The notes under the pieces were generated by a model, which saw nothing but the letters and a program-made list of their open reading frames with translations, did not search any database and was not told the origin of the DNA. The translations under genes and the position numbers were made by a program. From assembly GCF_902498995.1 (NCBI RefSeq), contig NZ_CABVLY010000030.1:27654-91653 (forward strand): a DNA stretch of 64,000 bases, in the 5' to 3' direction. Shown here in pieces: positions 1 through 8,684 of the stretch (the stretch's first letter is position 1; the number at the start of each line of letters is the position of its first letter). The stretch comes from Burkholderia anthina (GTDB taxonomy: Bacteria; Pseudomonadota; Gammaproteobacteria; Burkholderiales; Burkholderiaceae).

Positions 1-608
1 GCGGCCGGAGCCTCATTGGCGGCCGCCGCCGACGCACCGCTCGCGGCCGCCTCGTCGGCAGACGAGCCCGCAGCGACGCTGGCAGCCGACGCATGCTCGG
101 TATCGCCGCCCTTGAAGCGCGCGAGCCAGCTCGACGAGTCGCCGCCAGTGTGCCACATCAGTACCGCGACCACCGCGACGACGACGATCGCCGTGCCCCA
201 CAACCACGGGTGGTGGCGCGACGAGCCGCCAAGCGGAATCGACACGCGGCCGCGCGGCAGATCCGTCCCCGACGACGCGGGCATCGACAGATCGACTTCC
301 GGCGCGCCGCGCTCGCGACGCAGTGCCTGCGCGAACGGCTCCGGATCGACGCCGAGCATCTTCGCGTAGCTGCGCACGACGCCGATCGCGAACGTCACGC
401 CGGGCAAATGACTGATGTCACCGGCCTCGAGCGCACGCAGCTTCTGCGGGGCGACCTTGAGCCGCGCCGACACGTCGTCGACCGTCCAGCCCTTCGCTTC
501 CCGGAGCTGCGCCAGCCGGCCGCCGACTGCCGCCAGCGTTTCCAGTCCCGCCGGCGCCGGCTGCGCGGTATTCGTCTCTGCGCCGTTTGACGGCTGCGGC
601 TCACTCAT
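1..608 (-). CDS. rodZ: RodZ-like cytoskeletal/cell-shape protein (3' truncated by window)
   Basis: The visible 202 residues have the RodZ layout. A Xre/HTH_25-type helix-turn-helix domain lies at about residues 28-90 (GRLAQLREAKG, VSARLKVAPQKLRALEAGD). A basic linker follows, then one transmembrane segment at about 134-152 (WLWGTAIVVVVAVVLMW), then an Ala/Ser-rich periplasmic stretch that runs off the left edge. RodZ links MreB filaments to the wall-elongation machinery through its cytoplasmic domain. The ATG at 608 is preceded by AGGACAAGG. In beta-proteobacteria this gene usually sits between rlmN and ispG, which fits the rlmN gene upstream. The C-terminal RodZ domain cannot be seen, so a generic HTH membrane protein is possible but unlikely. 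Confidence 0.85.
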   Translation of the reverse strand, partial: MSEPQPSNGAETNTAQPAPAGLETLAAVGGRLAQLREAKGWTVDDVSARLKVAPQKLRALEAGDISHLPGVTFAIGVVRSYAKMLGVDPEPFAQALRRERGAPEVDLSMPASSGTDLPRGRVSIPLGGSSRHHPWLWGTAIVVVAVVAVLMWHTGGDSSSWLARFKGGDTEHASAASVAAGSSADEAAASGASAAAANEAPA

Positions 609-689
609 CCTTGTCCTCGCGTCGATTCTTCTTCACTGGCGGACGCCGCCGGCTCTTGCCGGCCGGCACCCGCAACCTGTCACACCATG

Positions 690-709
690 CGCGGCGCCGA
701 GGCGCCGCG
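690..709. repeat. Perfect GC-rich inverted repeat in the rlmN-rodZ gap
   Basis: CGCGGCGCC and GGCGCCGCG form 9-bp arms around a GA centre (8 bp with a 4-nt loop if folded) in the 176-bp gap between rlmN and rodZ. No T-tract follows on either strand, so it is not a canonical terminator. It may be an mRNA hairpin between co-transcribed genes. Confidence 0.4.
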
Positions 710-784
710 ACCGATCGCTATTCGCGTGTTGTACCGCCAAAAGATTCGGGCATCCCCGGTCAGGCGCGCCAGCGAGGCGCTCCG

Positions 785-1924
785 TCAAACCGCCCGAACT
801 TCGATGATTTTTGCTGCCGCGCCCGTTCGCTCCGCCAGGCGCGTGCGGTCCTTCACGGCGCCGGCCAGCTGGCCGCACGCGGCGTCGATGTCGTCGCCGC
901 GCGTCTTGCGCACGGTCGTGACGACACCCGCGTCGATGAGGACCTGTGCAAAGCGCTTGATCTGCTCCGGCTTCGAGCGGATGAGGCCCGATTCCGGAAA
1001 CGGGTTGAACGGGATCAGATTGAACTTGCAGGGCACGTCGCGCGTGACGGCCAGCAGTTCGCGCGCATGCGCTTCGGTGTCGTTGACGCCGTCGAGCATG
1101 CAGTATTCGAAAGTAATGAAGTCGCGCGGCGCGACTTTCAGATAGCGCTGGCACGCGGCCATCAGCTCGCGCAGCGGATGCTTCTTGTTGAGCGGCACCA
1201 GCTCGTCGCGCAGCGCGTCGTTCGGCGCGTGCAGCGATACGGCGAGCGCGACCGGCAATTCGGCGCCGAGGCGGTCCATCATCGGCACCACGCCGGACGT
1301 CGACAGCGTGACGCGACGGCGCGACAGGCCGTATGCGTTGTCGTCGAGCATCAGCCGCATCGCGGGCACGACCGCGTTGTAATTCAGCAGCGGCTCGCCC
1401 ATGCCCATCATCACCACGTTGGTGACGACCCGTTCGGCCTTGCCGTTCGGACCGGGCGCGCGACCGAGCGATGCGCGCAGCGCAAATTCGGCCATGCGGA
1501 GCTGGCCGATGATTTCAGCTGTCGACAGGTTGCGGGAGAAGCCCTGCTTGCCCGTCGAGCAGAAGCGGCAGTTGACCGCACACCCGGCCTGCGACGACAC
1601 GCACAGCGTGCCGCGCGTCTCTTCCGGGATGAACACGGTTTCGACCGCATTGCCGTTTCCGACGTCGATCAGCCACTTGCGCGTGCCGTCGGTGGAAACG
1701 TGATCGCTGACGATATCCGGCATCACGATCGACGCGCGGCCCTTGAGCTTTTCTCTCAGGGACTTCGCGAGATCGGTCATGCCGTCGAAATCGCCGGCGT
1801 TGTACTGGTGGATCCAGCGCTGCAACTGCTTGGCGCGGAACGGCTTCTCGCCGAGACTGCCGCAGTACGCGACAAGACCCTCGGCATCGAAGTCGAGAAG
1901 ATTGACGGAAGTTTCGCTCGTCAT
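785..1924 (-). CDS. rlmN: Dual-specificity 23S rRNA A2503 / tRNA A37 C2-methyltransferase RlmN
   Basis: A radical-SAM enzyme that methylates C2 of adenine 2503 in 23S rRNA and A37 of some tRNAs. The 379-residue length is typical. The radical-SAM cluster motif is CAVNCRFC, with Cys115, Cys119 and Cys122. The second catalytic Cys of the RlmN/Cfr mechanism is near residue 350 (DDIDAACGQL). The SAM-binding GMGEPLLN motif is also present. The gene lies 55 bp downstream of ndk on the same strand and probably shares its transcript, an arrangement common in beta-proteobacteria. Confidence 0.97.
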   Translation of the reverse strand: MTSETSVNLLDFDAEGLVAYCGSLGEKPFRAKQLQRWIHQYNAGDFDGMTDLAKSLREKLKGRASIVMPDIVSDHVSTDGTRKWLIDVGNGNAVETVFIPEETRGTLCVSSQAGCAVNCRFCSTGKQGFSRNLSTAEIIGQLRMAEFALRASLGRAPGPNGKAERVVTNVVMMGMGEPLLNYNAVVPAMRLMLDDNAYGLSRRRVTLSTSGVVPMMDRLGAELPVALAVSLHAPNDALRDELVPLNKKHPLRELMAACQRYLKVAPRDFITFEYCMLDGVNDTEAHARELLAVTRDVPCKFNLIPFNPFPESGLIRSKPEQIKRFAQVLIDAGVVTTVRKTRGDDIDAACGQLAGAVKDRTRLAERTGAAAKIIEVRAV

Positions 1925-1979
1925 GATGTGCTGCCTTGCCGCGTGCGCTGAATCCAGCCTACTTGTTGCCAGCCGGAGC

Positions 1980-2405
1980 TTAGCGCGAGTAGACGTTCAT
2001 TTCCGGGAAGAAGAACGCAACTTCGACCGCTGCCGTTTCCGCAGCGTCCGAGCCGTGCACGGCGTTCGCGTCGATGCTGTCGGCGAAGTCGGCGCGGATC
2101 GTGCCCTTTTCCGCCTTCTTCGGATCCGTCGCGCCCATCAGGTCGCGGTTCTTCAGGATCGCGCCTTCGCCTTCCAGAACCTGGATCATCACCGGGCCCG
2201 AGATCATGAAATCGACGAGGTCCTTGAAGAACGGACGTGCTGCGTGCACTGCGTAGAACTTCTCGGCGTCTGCACGCGACAGGTGCGCCATGCGCGATGC
2301 GACGATCTTCAGGCCGGCGCCTTCGAAACGACTGTAGATCTGGCCGATCACGTTCTTTGCCACCGCATCCGGCTTGATGATCGACAGGGTGCGCTCGATT
2401 GCCAT
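1980..2405 (-). CDS. ndk: Nucleoside diphosphate kinase
   Basis: Transfers the gamma-phosphate between NTPs and NDPs through a phosphohistidine to balance nucleotide pools. The 141-residue protein has the family start ([12 protein letters not shown]) and the active-site motif NAVHGSD with His117 as the phosphorylated residue. Length and start are standard for bacterial Ndk. It leads an ndk-rlmN transcription unit, with a promoter-like extended -10 just upstream. Confidence 0.98.
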
Positions 2406-2451
2406 AAAAACTCCAAGAAATTAAGAAGTTACAGGTTCAAATGAATCCGCT

Positions 2452-2460
2452 ATTGTAGCA
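2452..2460 (-). promoter_or_regulatory. Probable ndk promoter, extended -10
   Basis: On the minus strand TGC-TACAAT (2460 down to 2452) reads as an extended -10 about 47 nt upstream of the ndk start. No good -35 is visible 17 bp upstream, which is tolerable for an extended -10 promoter. Inferred from sequence only. Confidence 0.45.
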
Positions 2461-2655
2461 CGATCCCGTGTATCATTGCGATTGAACCCTTACACGAGTG
2501 AAAGGTTCCGAATCCATATGTTTTTGCGCTGCCCGGCCATTGAAACCAAGCGGCGCGGAACGTATCTTAGCCATAGCTGCTCCGGTTTGCTGCGCCGCAC
2601 ACCGCGTGCGCCGAACCGGCCCCGGACGCCCATGCGTTCAATGTTAGGAGAAACC

Positions 2656-3354
2656 ATGAACGACTATCCGTACAATTTCGGCCGCGGCGGCTCCGTCAGC
2701 ACCGCGGAGGTTCGCAACCGCGTGCTGCGGAACACGTACTGGCTGCTCGCGCTGTCGATGATTCCGACGGTGCTGGGGGCATGGGTGGGCGTCGCGACGG
2801 GCTTCTCGCTGTTCGCGGCCACGAGCCCGATGATGAGCCTGCTCGCGTTCTTCGCGATCGCGTTCGGCTTCATGTTCGCGATCGAGCGGACGAAAAACAG
2901 CGCGGCCGGCGTGTTCGTGCTGCTCGGCTTCACGTTCTTCATGGGCCTGATGCTGTCGCGCCTGCTGAGCTTCATCCTCGGCTTCTCGAACGGCCCGTCG
3001 CTGATCATGCTCGCGTTCGGCGGCACCGGCATCATCTTCGCCGCGATGGCCACGATCGCCACGGTCAGCAAGCGCGATTTCTCGGGCCTCGGCAAGTGGC
3101 TGTTCATGGGCGTGATCGTGATCCTGCTCGCGTCGGTCGCGAACATGTTCCTGCACCTGCCGGCACTGATGCTCACCGTGTCGGTGCTCGCGATCGCGAT
3201 CTTCTCGGCCTACATGCTGTTCGACGTCCAGCGCGTCGTGAACGGCGGCGAGACGAACTACATCTCGGCCACGCTCGCGATCTACCTCGACCTGTACAAC
3301 GTGTTCACGAACCTGCTCGCGCTGCTCGGCATCTTCGGCGGCAACCGCAACTGA
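2656..3354 (+). CDS. Bax inhibitor-1/YccA family membrane protein
   Basis: A 232-residue polytopic inner-membrane protein with about seven hydrophobic segments. After a short Gly-rich N-terminus (MNDYPYNFGRGG) the first membrane helix is YWLLALSMIPTVLGAWVGV. The C-terminal half carries the family hallmark region (YMLFDVQRVV, YISATLAIYLDLYNVF, ending LLGIFGGNRN). The ATG at 2656 follows TTAGGAG. An upstream in-frame start at 2476 would add a non-conserved 60 residues before this ribosome binding site and is rejected. The family (E. coli YccA/YbhL, TMBIM) includes FtsH-interacting and calcium-leak proteins; the exact role here is unknown. Confidence 0.92.
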   Translation: MNDYPYNFGRGGSVSTAEVRNRVLRNTYWLLALSMIPTVLGAWVGVATGFSLFAATSPMMSLLAFFAIAFGFMFAIERTKNSAAGVFVLLGFTFFMGLMLSRLLSFILGFSNGPSLIMLAFGGTGIIFAAMATIATVSKRDFSGLGKWLFMGVIVILLASVANMFLHLPALMLTVSVLAIAIFSAYMLFDVQRVVNGGETNYISATLAIYLDLYNVFTNLLALLGIFGGNRN

Positions 3355-3372
3355 CGCTCGCTGCGCACCAAG

Positions 3373-3401
3373 AAAAAACCGGCCCGAGGGCCGGTTTTTT
3401 T
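3373..3401. terminator. Bidirectional intrinsic terminator between Bax1-family gene and rlmD
   Basis: CCGGCC-CGAG-GGCCGG flanked by six A upstream and seven T downstream. It works on both strands and separates the convergent Bax1-family gene and rlmD. Confidence 0.9.
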
Positions 3402-3418
3402 ACGTCCACCGCCGGGCT

Positions 3419-4816
3419 TCAGTCGCGCTCGAACAGCGCGATCGATTCGACGTGCGACGTATTCGGGAACATGTTCACGACCCCCGCGCCCTTCAGCCGG
3501 TAGCCCGCCTCGTGCACGAGCAAACCGGCGTCGCGCGCCAGCGTCGACGGATTGCACGATACGTAGACGATGCGCTTCGGCAGCGGGCCTTCGCCGCTCT
3601 GTGCGATTTCGGCCAGCGCCTTCGACACCGCCAGCGCACCTTCGCGCGGCGGATCGATCAGGAACTTGTCGAATGCGCCGAGCGCGCGGATGTCGTCGCC
3701 CGTCACTTCGAACAGGTTCCGGCATGCGAACGTCGTATGCCCGTCCACGCCGTTCTCGCGCGCATTCGCGAGCGCGCGCGTCGTCAGCGTTTCGCTGCCT
3801 TCGATGCCCATCACCTCGCGCGACAGGCGCGCGAGCGGCAGCGTGAAGTTGCCGATCCCGCAGAACAGGTCGAGCACGCGATCGTCCCGCGACGGCGCGA
3901 GCAGGCGCAGCGCGCGGCCCACCAGCACGCGGTTGATCTGATGATTGACCTGCGTGAAGTCGGTCGGCTTGAACGGCATGCGGATGCCGAACTCCGGCAG
4001 CGTGTAGTCGAGCGGCACGTCGAGCGGATAGAACGGCGTCACCGTGTCCGGGCCCTTCGGCTGCAGCCAGAACTGCACCTTGTGCTCGTCCGCGAACGCA
4101 CGCAGCAGCGCTTCGTCGTCCGCATTGATCGGCTCCAGCACGCGCAGCACGAGCGCCGTGACCTCCGAACCCACCGCGAGCTCGATCTGCGGCATCCGGT
4201 CGCGGATCGACAGCCCCTCGACGAGCCGGCGCAGCGGCACGAGCATCGCCGACACATGCGGCGGCAGCACCTCGCAGCTCGTCATGTCGGCGACGTAGCT
4301 GCTCTTCTTCTCATGGAAGCCGACCAGCACGCCGCCCTTCTTCGCGACGTTGCGCACGGTCAGGCGCGCACGGTAGCGGTAGCCCCACGACGGGCCGTGG
4401 ATCGGCGCGAACATCGTCTCGGCGCGCAGCTTCGACAGGTGCCACAGGTTGTCCTCGAGCACACGCTGCTTGATCGCGACCTGCGCGCGCATGTCGAGAT
4501 GCTGCATCGAGCAGCCGCCGCAGGTGCCGAAGAACGTGCATTTCGGCTGCGTACGCATCACGCTCGGGCGCAGAATGTCGACAACGGTCGCCTGCTCGTA
4601 GCTCGGCTTGCGGCGATAGCTCGAATAGGTCACGCGCTCGCCGGGCAGCGCGCCTTCGACGAAGATGACCTTGCCCGGCGTGCCGTCCTCGGTCGCCGTG
4701 CGGCCGACACCGCGCGCGTCCATGTCGAGCGATTCGATCTCGAGAACCGGGGCGGGCCCGGGCGCGACGGGCGCATTTTTCGATTTGCGCGCAGAAGTGG
4801 GGACGGCTTCGGACAC
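3419..4816 (-). CDS. rlmD: 23S rRNA (uracil-1939-C5)-methyltransferase RlmD
   Basis: Methylates U1939 of 23S rRNA. A TRAM domain (about 25-80) is followed by the iron-sulfur cysteine cluster CTFFGTCGGC, a SAM-binding motif (LDLFCGIGNFTLPLA), and the catalytic motif IVYVSCNPSTLARD near the C-terminus. I chose the GTG at 4816 (MSEAVPTSARKS) because CAGGAAAAGCTG precedes it. The in-frame ATG at 4894 would add 26 residues with no family similarity. The resulting 465 residues suit the family. Confidence 0.95.
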   Translation of the reverse strand: MSEAVPTSARKSKNAPVAPGPAPVLEIESLDMDARGVGRTATEDGTPGKVIFVEGALPGERVTYSSYRRKPSYEQATVVDILRPSVMRTQPKCTFFGTCGGCSMQHLDMRAQVAIKQRVLEDNLWHLSKLRAETMFAPIHGPSWGYRYRARLTVRNVAKKGGVLVGFHEKKSSYVADMTSCEVLPPHVSAMLVPLRRLVEGLSIRDRMPQIELAVGSEVTALVLRVLEPINADDEALLRAFADEHKVQFWLQPKGPDTVTPFYPLDVPLDYTLPEFGIRMPFKPTDFTQVNHQINRVLVGRALRLLAPSRDDRVLDLFCGIGNFTLPLARLSREVMGIEGSETLTTRALANARENGVDGHTTFACRNLFEVTGDDIRALGAFDKFLIDPPREGALAVSKALAEIAQSGEGPLPKRIVYVSCNPSTLARDAGLLVHEAGYRLKGAGVVNMFPNTSHVESIALFERD

Positions 4817-5035
4817 CAGCTTTTCCTGACAAAACGTTGAAGAAGGCGAGATTGTAGACGACGCAGGCCCGCATCGCCTGCTTTCGTGGCGCAAGCGTCG
4901 ATACTGACGCGCCTACCGGCCGGCCGGTGCTCGGCCGGGCATGCCGGCAGCACCCGTACCCCGCACGCGGGCGCGCCGTCCAACGCCCTATCTTGCAAAC
5001 CGAAGGTACGCATTCTGCCCGCAGGAGGCTCGACC

Positions 5036-5890
5036 ATGCGACTGATCGACTGGAACATTCAATGGGGTCGGGACGCGGACGGCGTCGTCGACCTCCCGCG
5101 CACCATCGCCGCCGCCCGCCGGCTCGGCGATTTCGACGTGCTGTGTCTGCAGGAGGTCACGCGCGGTTTCGGCACCCTGCCCGGCCAGCCCGGCCCCGAC
5201 CAGTTCGCTGAGCTGGCGGCGTTGCTGCCCGGCCATACGATCGTCGAGGCGATCGGTGCCGACCTGCCGGCGCTCGAACCCGGCGCACCGCGCCGTCAGT
5301 TCGGCAATGCAATCGCGACCCGTCTGCCGGTCGGGCGCGTGCTGCGTCAATGGCTGCCGTGGCCGGCCGACGCCGGCGCACCGTCGATGCCGCGCGTCGC
5401 GCTCGACGTCGAAATCGAAACGCGGTCGGGGCCGCTGCGGGTCGTCACGACACACCTGGAATACTATTCGGCGCGGCAGCGGCTTGCGCAGGTCGACGCA
5501 TTGCGCGCGCGGCACCGCGAAGCATGCGCCCACGCCGATCGGCCCGCGCCGGCGGAAAACGCGGCGGGACCGTTCACGTCGACACGCCAGCCGCGCGATG
5601 CGATCGTCTGCGGCGATTTCAACAGTGCATTCGACAGCGACGCATACAGGCGCTTTCTCGAGCCGATCACCGACGCGCCGGCGTTCGTCGACGCATGGGT
5701 TGCACGCCATCCCGACTGCACGCCGCCGCCGACGGCCGGCGTCTACGACACGGTGCAATGGTCGGACGGCCCGCTCGCGTGCGACTTCGTGTTCGTCACC
5801 GAGACACTGCTGCCGCGCGTCACGCGCTGCGAGATCGACGGCGACACGCGCGCGTCGGATCACCAGCCGGTCGTGCTCGAACTCGATTGA
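5036..5890 (+). CDS. Endonuclease/exonuclease/phosphatase-fold family protein
   Basis: 284 residues with the EEP-fold signatures in order: MRLIDWNIQWG (metal-binding Asn), LCLQEV (catalytic Glu), VVTTHLEYYS, CGDFNSAFDSDAY, and the terminal SDHQPVVLELD with the catalytic Asp-His pair. A near-ideal AGGAGG at 5022-5027 places the start at 5036; the longer in-frame upstream start lacks this support. The fold includes DNA repair nucleases, DNases and phosphodiesterases, and no substrate can be assigned. It is convergent with the rpoS-linked exonuclease gene and has no signal peptide, so it is probably cytoplasmic. Confidence 0.88.
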   Translation: MRLIDWNIQWGRDADGVVDLPRTIAAARRLGDFDVLCLQEVTRGFGTLPGQPGPDQFAELAALLPGHTIVEAIGADLPALEPGAPRRQFGNAIATRLPVGRVLRQWLPWPADAGAPSMPRVALDVEIETRSGPLRVVTTHLEYYSARQRLAQVDALRARHREACAHADRPAPAENAAGPFTSTRQPRDAIVCGDFNSAFDSDAYRRFLEPITDAPAFVDAWVARHPDCTPPPTAGVYDTVQWSDGPLACDFVFVTETLLPRVTRCEIDGDTRASDHQPVVLELD

Positions 5891-5920
5891 TCGCGGGGGC
5901 GATGGCGCGGCCCGCTCGCG

Positions 5921-6697
5921 TCATGCGTCGAACGCGCTCAGGTATTCGGCCCAGTGTGCCGCCGGCTCCTGCGCGAGCGAATTCTTCACGAGCAGGATTT
6001 CGTCCGCGTACTCGCTCGGGGTCAGGCCGCCGCGCATCAGCTGGAAGCGGCAATACAGCAGATACGTATTGACGACGTCGGTTTCGCAGTAGTTGCGGAT
6101 CTCCTCGATCCGTCCTTCCTGGAACGCCGTCCACACCTGGCTGCCGTCCATTCCGAGCTTGCCCGGGAAGCCGCACAGTTTCGCGAGCGCGTCGAGCGGC
6201 GCATTGGCGCGCGCCTGATACATCGCGAGCACGTCCATCAGATCGGTATGACGCGAGTGATAGCGCGAGATGTAGTTGTTCCACTTGAATTCGCGGTCGT
6301 CCTCGCCGAGATCCCAGTAGCGGGTCGCGGGGATCCCGTGCACGAGCGCACGGTAATGGAGCACCGGCAGATCGAAGCCACCGCCGTTCCACGACACGAG
6401 TTGCGGCGTGTATTTCTCGATCACGCGGTAGAACGACTGGACCAGCGCCGCCTCGTTGTCCTGAGGCGTACCGAGCGAGCGCACGCGAAAGCCGTTGTTG
6501 TCGCGGAACACGCAGGAGATCGCCGCGATGCGCTGCAGGTAGTGCGGCAGGAAATCGCCGCCGGTCTTCTCGCGGCGCGCGGCGAATGCATGTTCGGCCA
6601 CCGCGGCATCGTCGAGCGTCGCGGGCAGGTTTTCAAGACGGCGAATGCCGTCGACATCGGGAATGGTCTCGATGTCAAAAACGAGAATCGGAGTCAT
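5921..6697 (-). CDS. PolB-type DnaQ-fold 3'-5' exonuclease family protein
   Basis: 258 residues resembling the stand-alone 3'-5' exonuclease domain of family B DNA polymerases. The ExoI motif is VFDIETIPD at the N-terminus (Asp8, Glu10). LVSWNGGGFDLPVLHYRAL gives the ExoII-like region and the C-terminal YCETDVVNTYLLY supplies the ExoIII Asp. It begins three bases after the rpoS stop on the same strand, so it is probably translated from the rpoS message. The metal ligands look intact; the biological substrate is not established. Confidence 0.88.
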   Translation of the reverse strand: MTPILVFDIETIPDVDGIRRLENLPATLDDAAVAEHAFAARREKTGGDFLPHYLQRIAAISCVFRDNNGFRVRSLGTPQDNEAALVQSFYRVIEKYTPQLVSWNGGGFDLPVLHYRALVHGIPATRYWDLGEDDREFKWNNYISRYHSRHTDLMDVLAMYQARANAPLDALAKLCGFPGKLGMDGSQVWTAFQEGRIEEIRNYCETDVVNTYLLYCRFQLMRGGLTPSEYADEILLVKNSLAQEPAAHWAEYLSAFDA

Positions 6698-6700
6698 CAG

Positions 6701-7786
6701 TTACAGAACGGCATCCTTGCGCACGCCATTGGAGGCAAAGAACCGCTTGAGGCGCACCAGCGCTTCCTGCTGGATCTGCCGCACGCGCTCGCGCGTGAGC
6801 CCCATCTCGTCGGCCAGCTCCTCGAGCGTGGCCGGCTCGATGTGATTCAGGCCGAAGCGGCGCTCGATCACGTGCCGGTGCTTGTCGGACAGCCGCGACA
6901 GCCACGCGCGCGTGAGCGTCTCGAGCTCGCGGTGCTGCACTTCGGCGTCGGGCGACTGGCTCTGGTCGTCGGGCAGCAGGTCGAGCAGGCTGCTCGCGGG
7001 ATCGAGATCGAGCGGCGCGTCGAGCGATGCGGTGTGCTCGTTGAGCGCGAGGATGTCGGTGACTTCCTCGGCGGTCTTGCCGGTGAGGTAGGCGATGTCG
7101 TCGATGCTGGCTTCGCGGCGCTCGGCCGCCTCGCCCGTCGACATCGAATTCTTTTCGAGGTGGCGCTTCGCGCGCAGCACCTGGTTCAGTTCGCGGATCA
7201 CGTGCACGGGCAGCCGCACGGTCCGGGCCTGGTTCATGATCGCCCGTTCGATGCTCTGCCGGATCCACCACGTCGCATAGGTGGAGAAGCGAAAGCCGCG
7301 TGTCGGGTCGAATTTCTCGATCGCATGCATCAGGCCGAGGTTGCCTTCCTCGATCAGGTCGAGCAGCGGCACGCCACGGTTCAGGTAGCCCTTCGCGATG
7401 CTGACGACCAGCCGCAGGTTGCGCTCGATCATCACCTGCCGTGCCTCGAATTCGCCGGCCTTCGCGAGACGGGAATAGCGCTGCTCCTCCTCGACGGTCA
7501 GGAGCGGCTTCACGCTGATGCGGTTCAGGTAATGCTGGATCGTATCGGCCGTGAGCTCGGCCTGCAGCAATGCGCGGAAATCGTCGACGTCGGGTGCCGG
7601 CTCCGCGCGCTCCTCGCGATCGTCGCCACCGTCCGCATCGGCGTCGCGTGCCTCGACATCACGTTCGTTTTCCGCGACGTCGTCTTCGTCGTCCGTCGAA
7701 GCGCCACTTCGCTCCACCGATGCTTGCGTGGCACGACTGATCTTCTCAGACTCGGCTTGCGGCTCGTGGCGCTTCGATTTCGGCAT
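6701..7786 (-). CDS. rpoS: RNA polymerase sigma factor RpoS
   Basis: Group 2 sigma-70 factor for stationary phase and general stress. The 361 residues include an unusually acidic N-terminal region (about 25-70, many Asp/Glu), region 1.2 (DTIQHYLNRIS), region 2 (NLRLVVSIAKGYLNRGVPLLDLIEEGNLGLMHAIEKFD, then TYATWWIRQSIERA), region 3, and region 4.2 (LEELADEMGLTRERVRQIQQEALVRLKRF). It lies 11 bp downstream of nlpD, the classical arrangement in which the main rpoS promoter sits inside nlpD. The downstream exonuclease gene is almost contiguous. Length and start MPKSKRHEPQ match Burkholderia RpoS. Confidence 0.96.
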   Translation of the reverse strand: MPKSKRHEPQAESEKISRATQASVERSGASTDDEDDVAENERDVEARDADADGGDDREERAEPAPDVDDFRALLQAELTADTIQHYLNRISVKPLLTVEEEQRYSRLAKAGEFEARQVMIERNLRLVVSIAKGYLNRGVPLLDLIEEGNLGLMHAIEKFDPTRGFRFSTYATWWIRQSIERAIMNQARTVRLPVHVIRELNQVLRAKRHLEKNSMSTGEAAERREASIDDIAYLTGKTAEEVTDILALNEHTASLDAPLDLDPASSLLDLLPDDQSQSPDAEVQHRELETLTRAWLSRLSDKHRHVIERRFGLNHIEPATLEELADEMGLTRERVRQIQQEALVRLKRFFASNGVRKDAVL

Positions 7787-7797
7787 GGTCGTCTCGG

Positions 7798-8679
7798 TTA
7801 TTGAGGCGGCAAATACTTCAGCGGATCGACAGGCTTACCCTGCCGGCGAACCTCGAAATGCAGCATCACGCGGTCGGAATCGCTGTTACCCATCTCGGCG
7901 ATCTTCTGCCCCTTCGTTACCGCGTCCCCCTCTTTTACCATCAAAGCGCGATTGTGTGCATACGCCGTGAGGTAAGTTGCATCGTGTTTGATGATAATGA
8001 GGTTGCCGTAGCCACGCAGGCCGTTGCCCGAGTAGACAACGCGGCCGTCGGCCGCCGCCTTCACGGCCTCGCCGGCCGTGCCGCCGATATTGATGCCCTT
8101 GTTCTTCGCGTCGTCGAAACTGTTCAGCACCGGGCCGCGCGCCGGCCACGAGAACGTGACGGGGCCGCTCGGCGCGGCTGCCGTATCGCTCGATGCGGCG
8201 GCAGGCGGCGGCGTGATCGCGGACGACGTGCCGGCAGCCGGCGTCGCAGGGCCGCTGCTCAGCGGCGCGGTTGCCACGGCTGCGCCGCCGATCGGCGCGG
8301 CAACCGGCGCACCGGCGGTCGCGGTGCCGCCCGGCGGCGCGACGCGCAGCAGCTGGTCGACTTCGATCTGGTTCGGGTTCGCCAGGTTGTTCCACGTGGC
8401 GATGTCGCGATAGTTCTGCCCGTTCTCGAGCGCGATCCGGTACAGCGTGTCGCCCGGCTTCACACGGTAGAAGCCAGGCGGCGGCGGGCCGAGCGGCACC
8501 GCCGGCTGCGCGGCAGCGGTCGTGCCGAGCGTACCGGAGCGGTCGACGACAGGCGCGTTGTCGAGCCGCGTCGCACAGGCGGCCAGAAGCGTGGAGAACG
8601 CAGCAACACAGATCGCGCGCTGCGCGAACGTGAGCGGTTCCCTGGATCGGTTGTTTTGCATCGCGCGCAACATACTCAT
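7798..8679 (-). CDS. nlpD: LysM/M23-domain lipoprotein, NlpD-like amidase activator
   Basis: 293 residues with an N-terminal signal ending in a lipobox (STLLAAC, lipidated Cys), a LysM peptidoglycan-binding domain (YRVKPGDTLYRIALENGQNYRDIATWN, about 75-120), a Pro/Ala-rich linker, and a C-terminal M23/LytM domain. The zinc-binding HxxxD position reads NKGINIGG, lacking the His and Asp, so the LytM domain is probably catalytically dead, as in NlpD and EnvC, which activate amidases at the septum. The ATG at 8679 is preferred. A TTG at 8688, just after GGAGTGAT and overlapping the pcm stop, is an alternative. Neighbours pcm and rpoS support the assignment. Confidence 0.9.
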   Translation of the reverse strand: MSMLRAMQNNRSREPLTFAQRAICVAAFSTLLAACATRLDNAPVVDRSGTLGTTAAAQPAVPLGPPPPGFYRVKPGDTLYRIALENGQNYRDIATWNNLANPNQIEVDQLLRVAPPGGTATAGAPVAAPIGGAAVATAPLSSGPATPAAGTSSAITPPPAAASSDTAAAPSGPVTFSWPARGPVLNSFDDAKNKGINIGGTAGEAVKAAADGRVVYSGNGLRGYGNLIIIKHDATYLTAYAHNRALMVKEGDAVTKGQKIAEMGNSDSDRVMLHFEVRRQGKPVDPLKYLPPQ

Positions 8680-8684
8680 CGGTT

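Noticed and set aside
4817..4894. Longer RlmD start at 4894
   Set aside because: The added 26 residues are not family-like, and GTG at 4816 has a good ribosome binding site.
5954..7804. A 616-codon plus-strand frame opposite the exonuclease and rpoS
   Set aside because: Shadow frame produced by high third-position GC. Both minus-strand genes are conserved.
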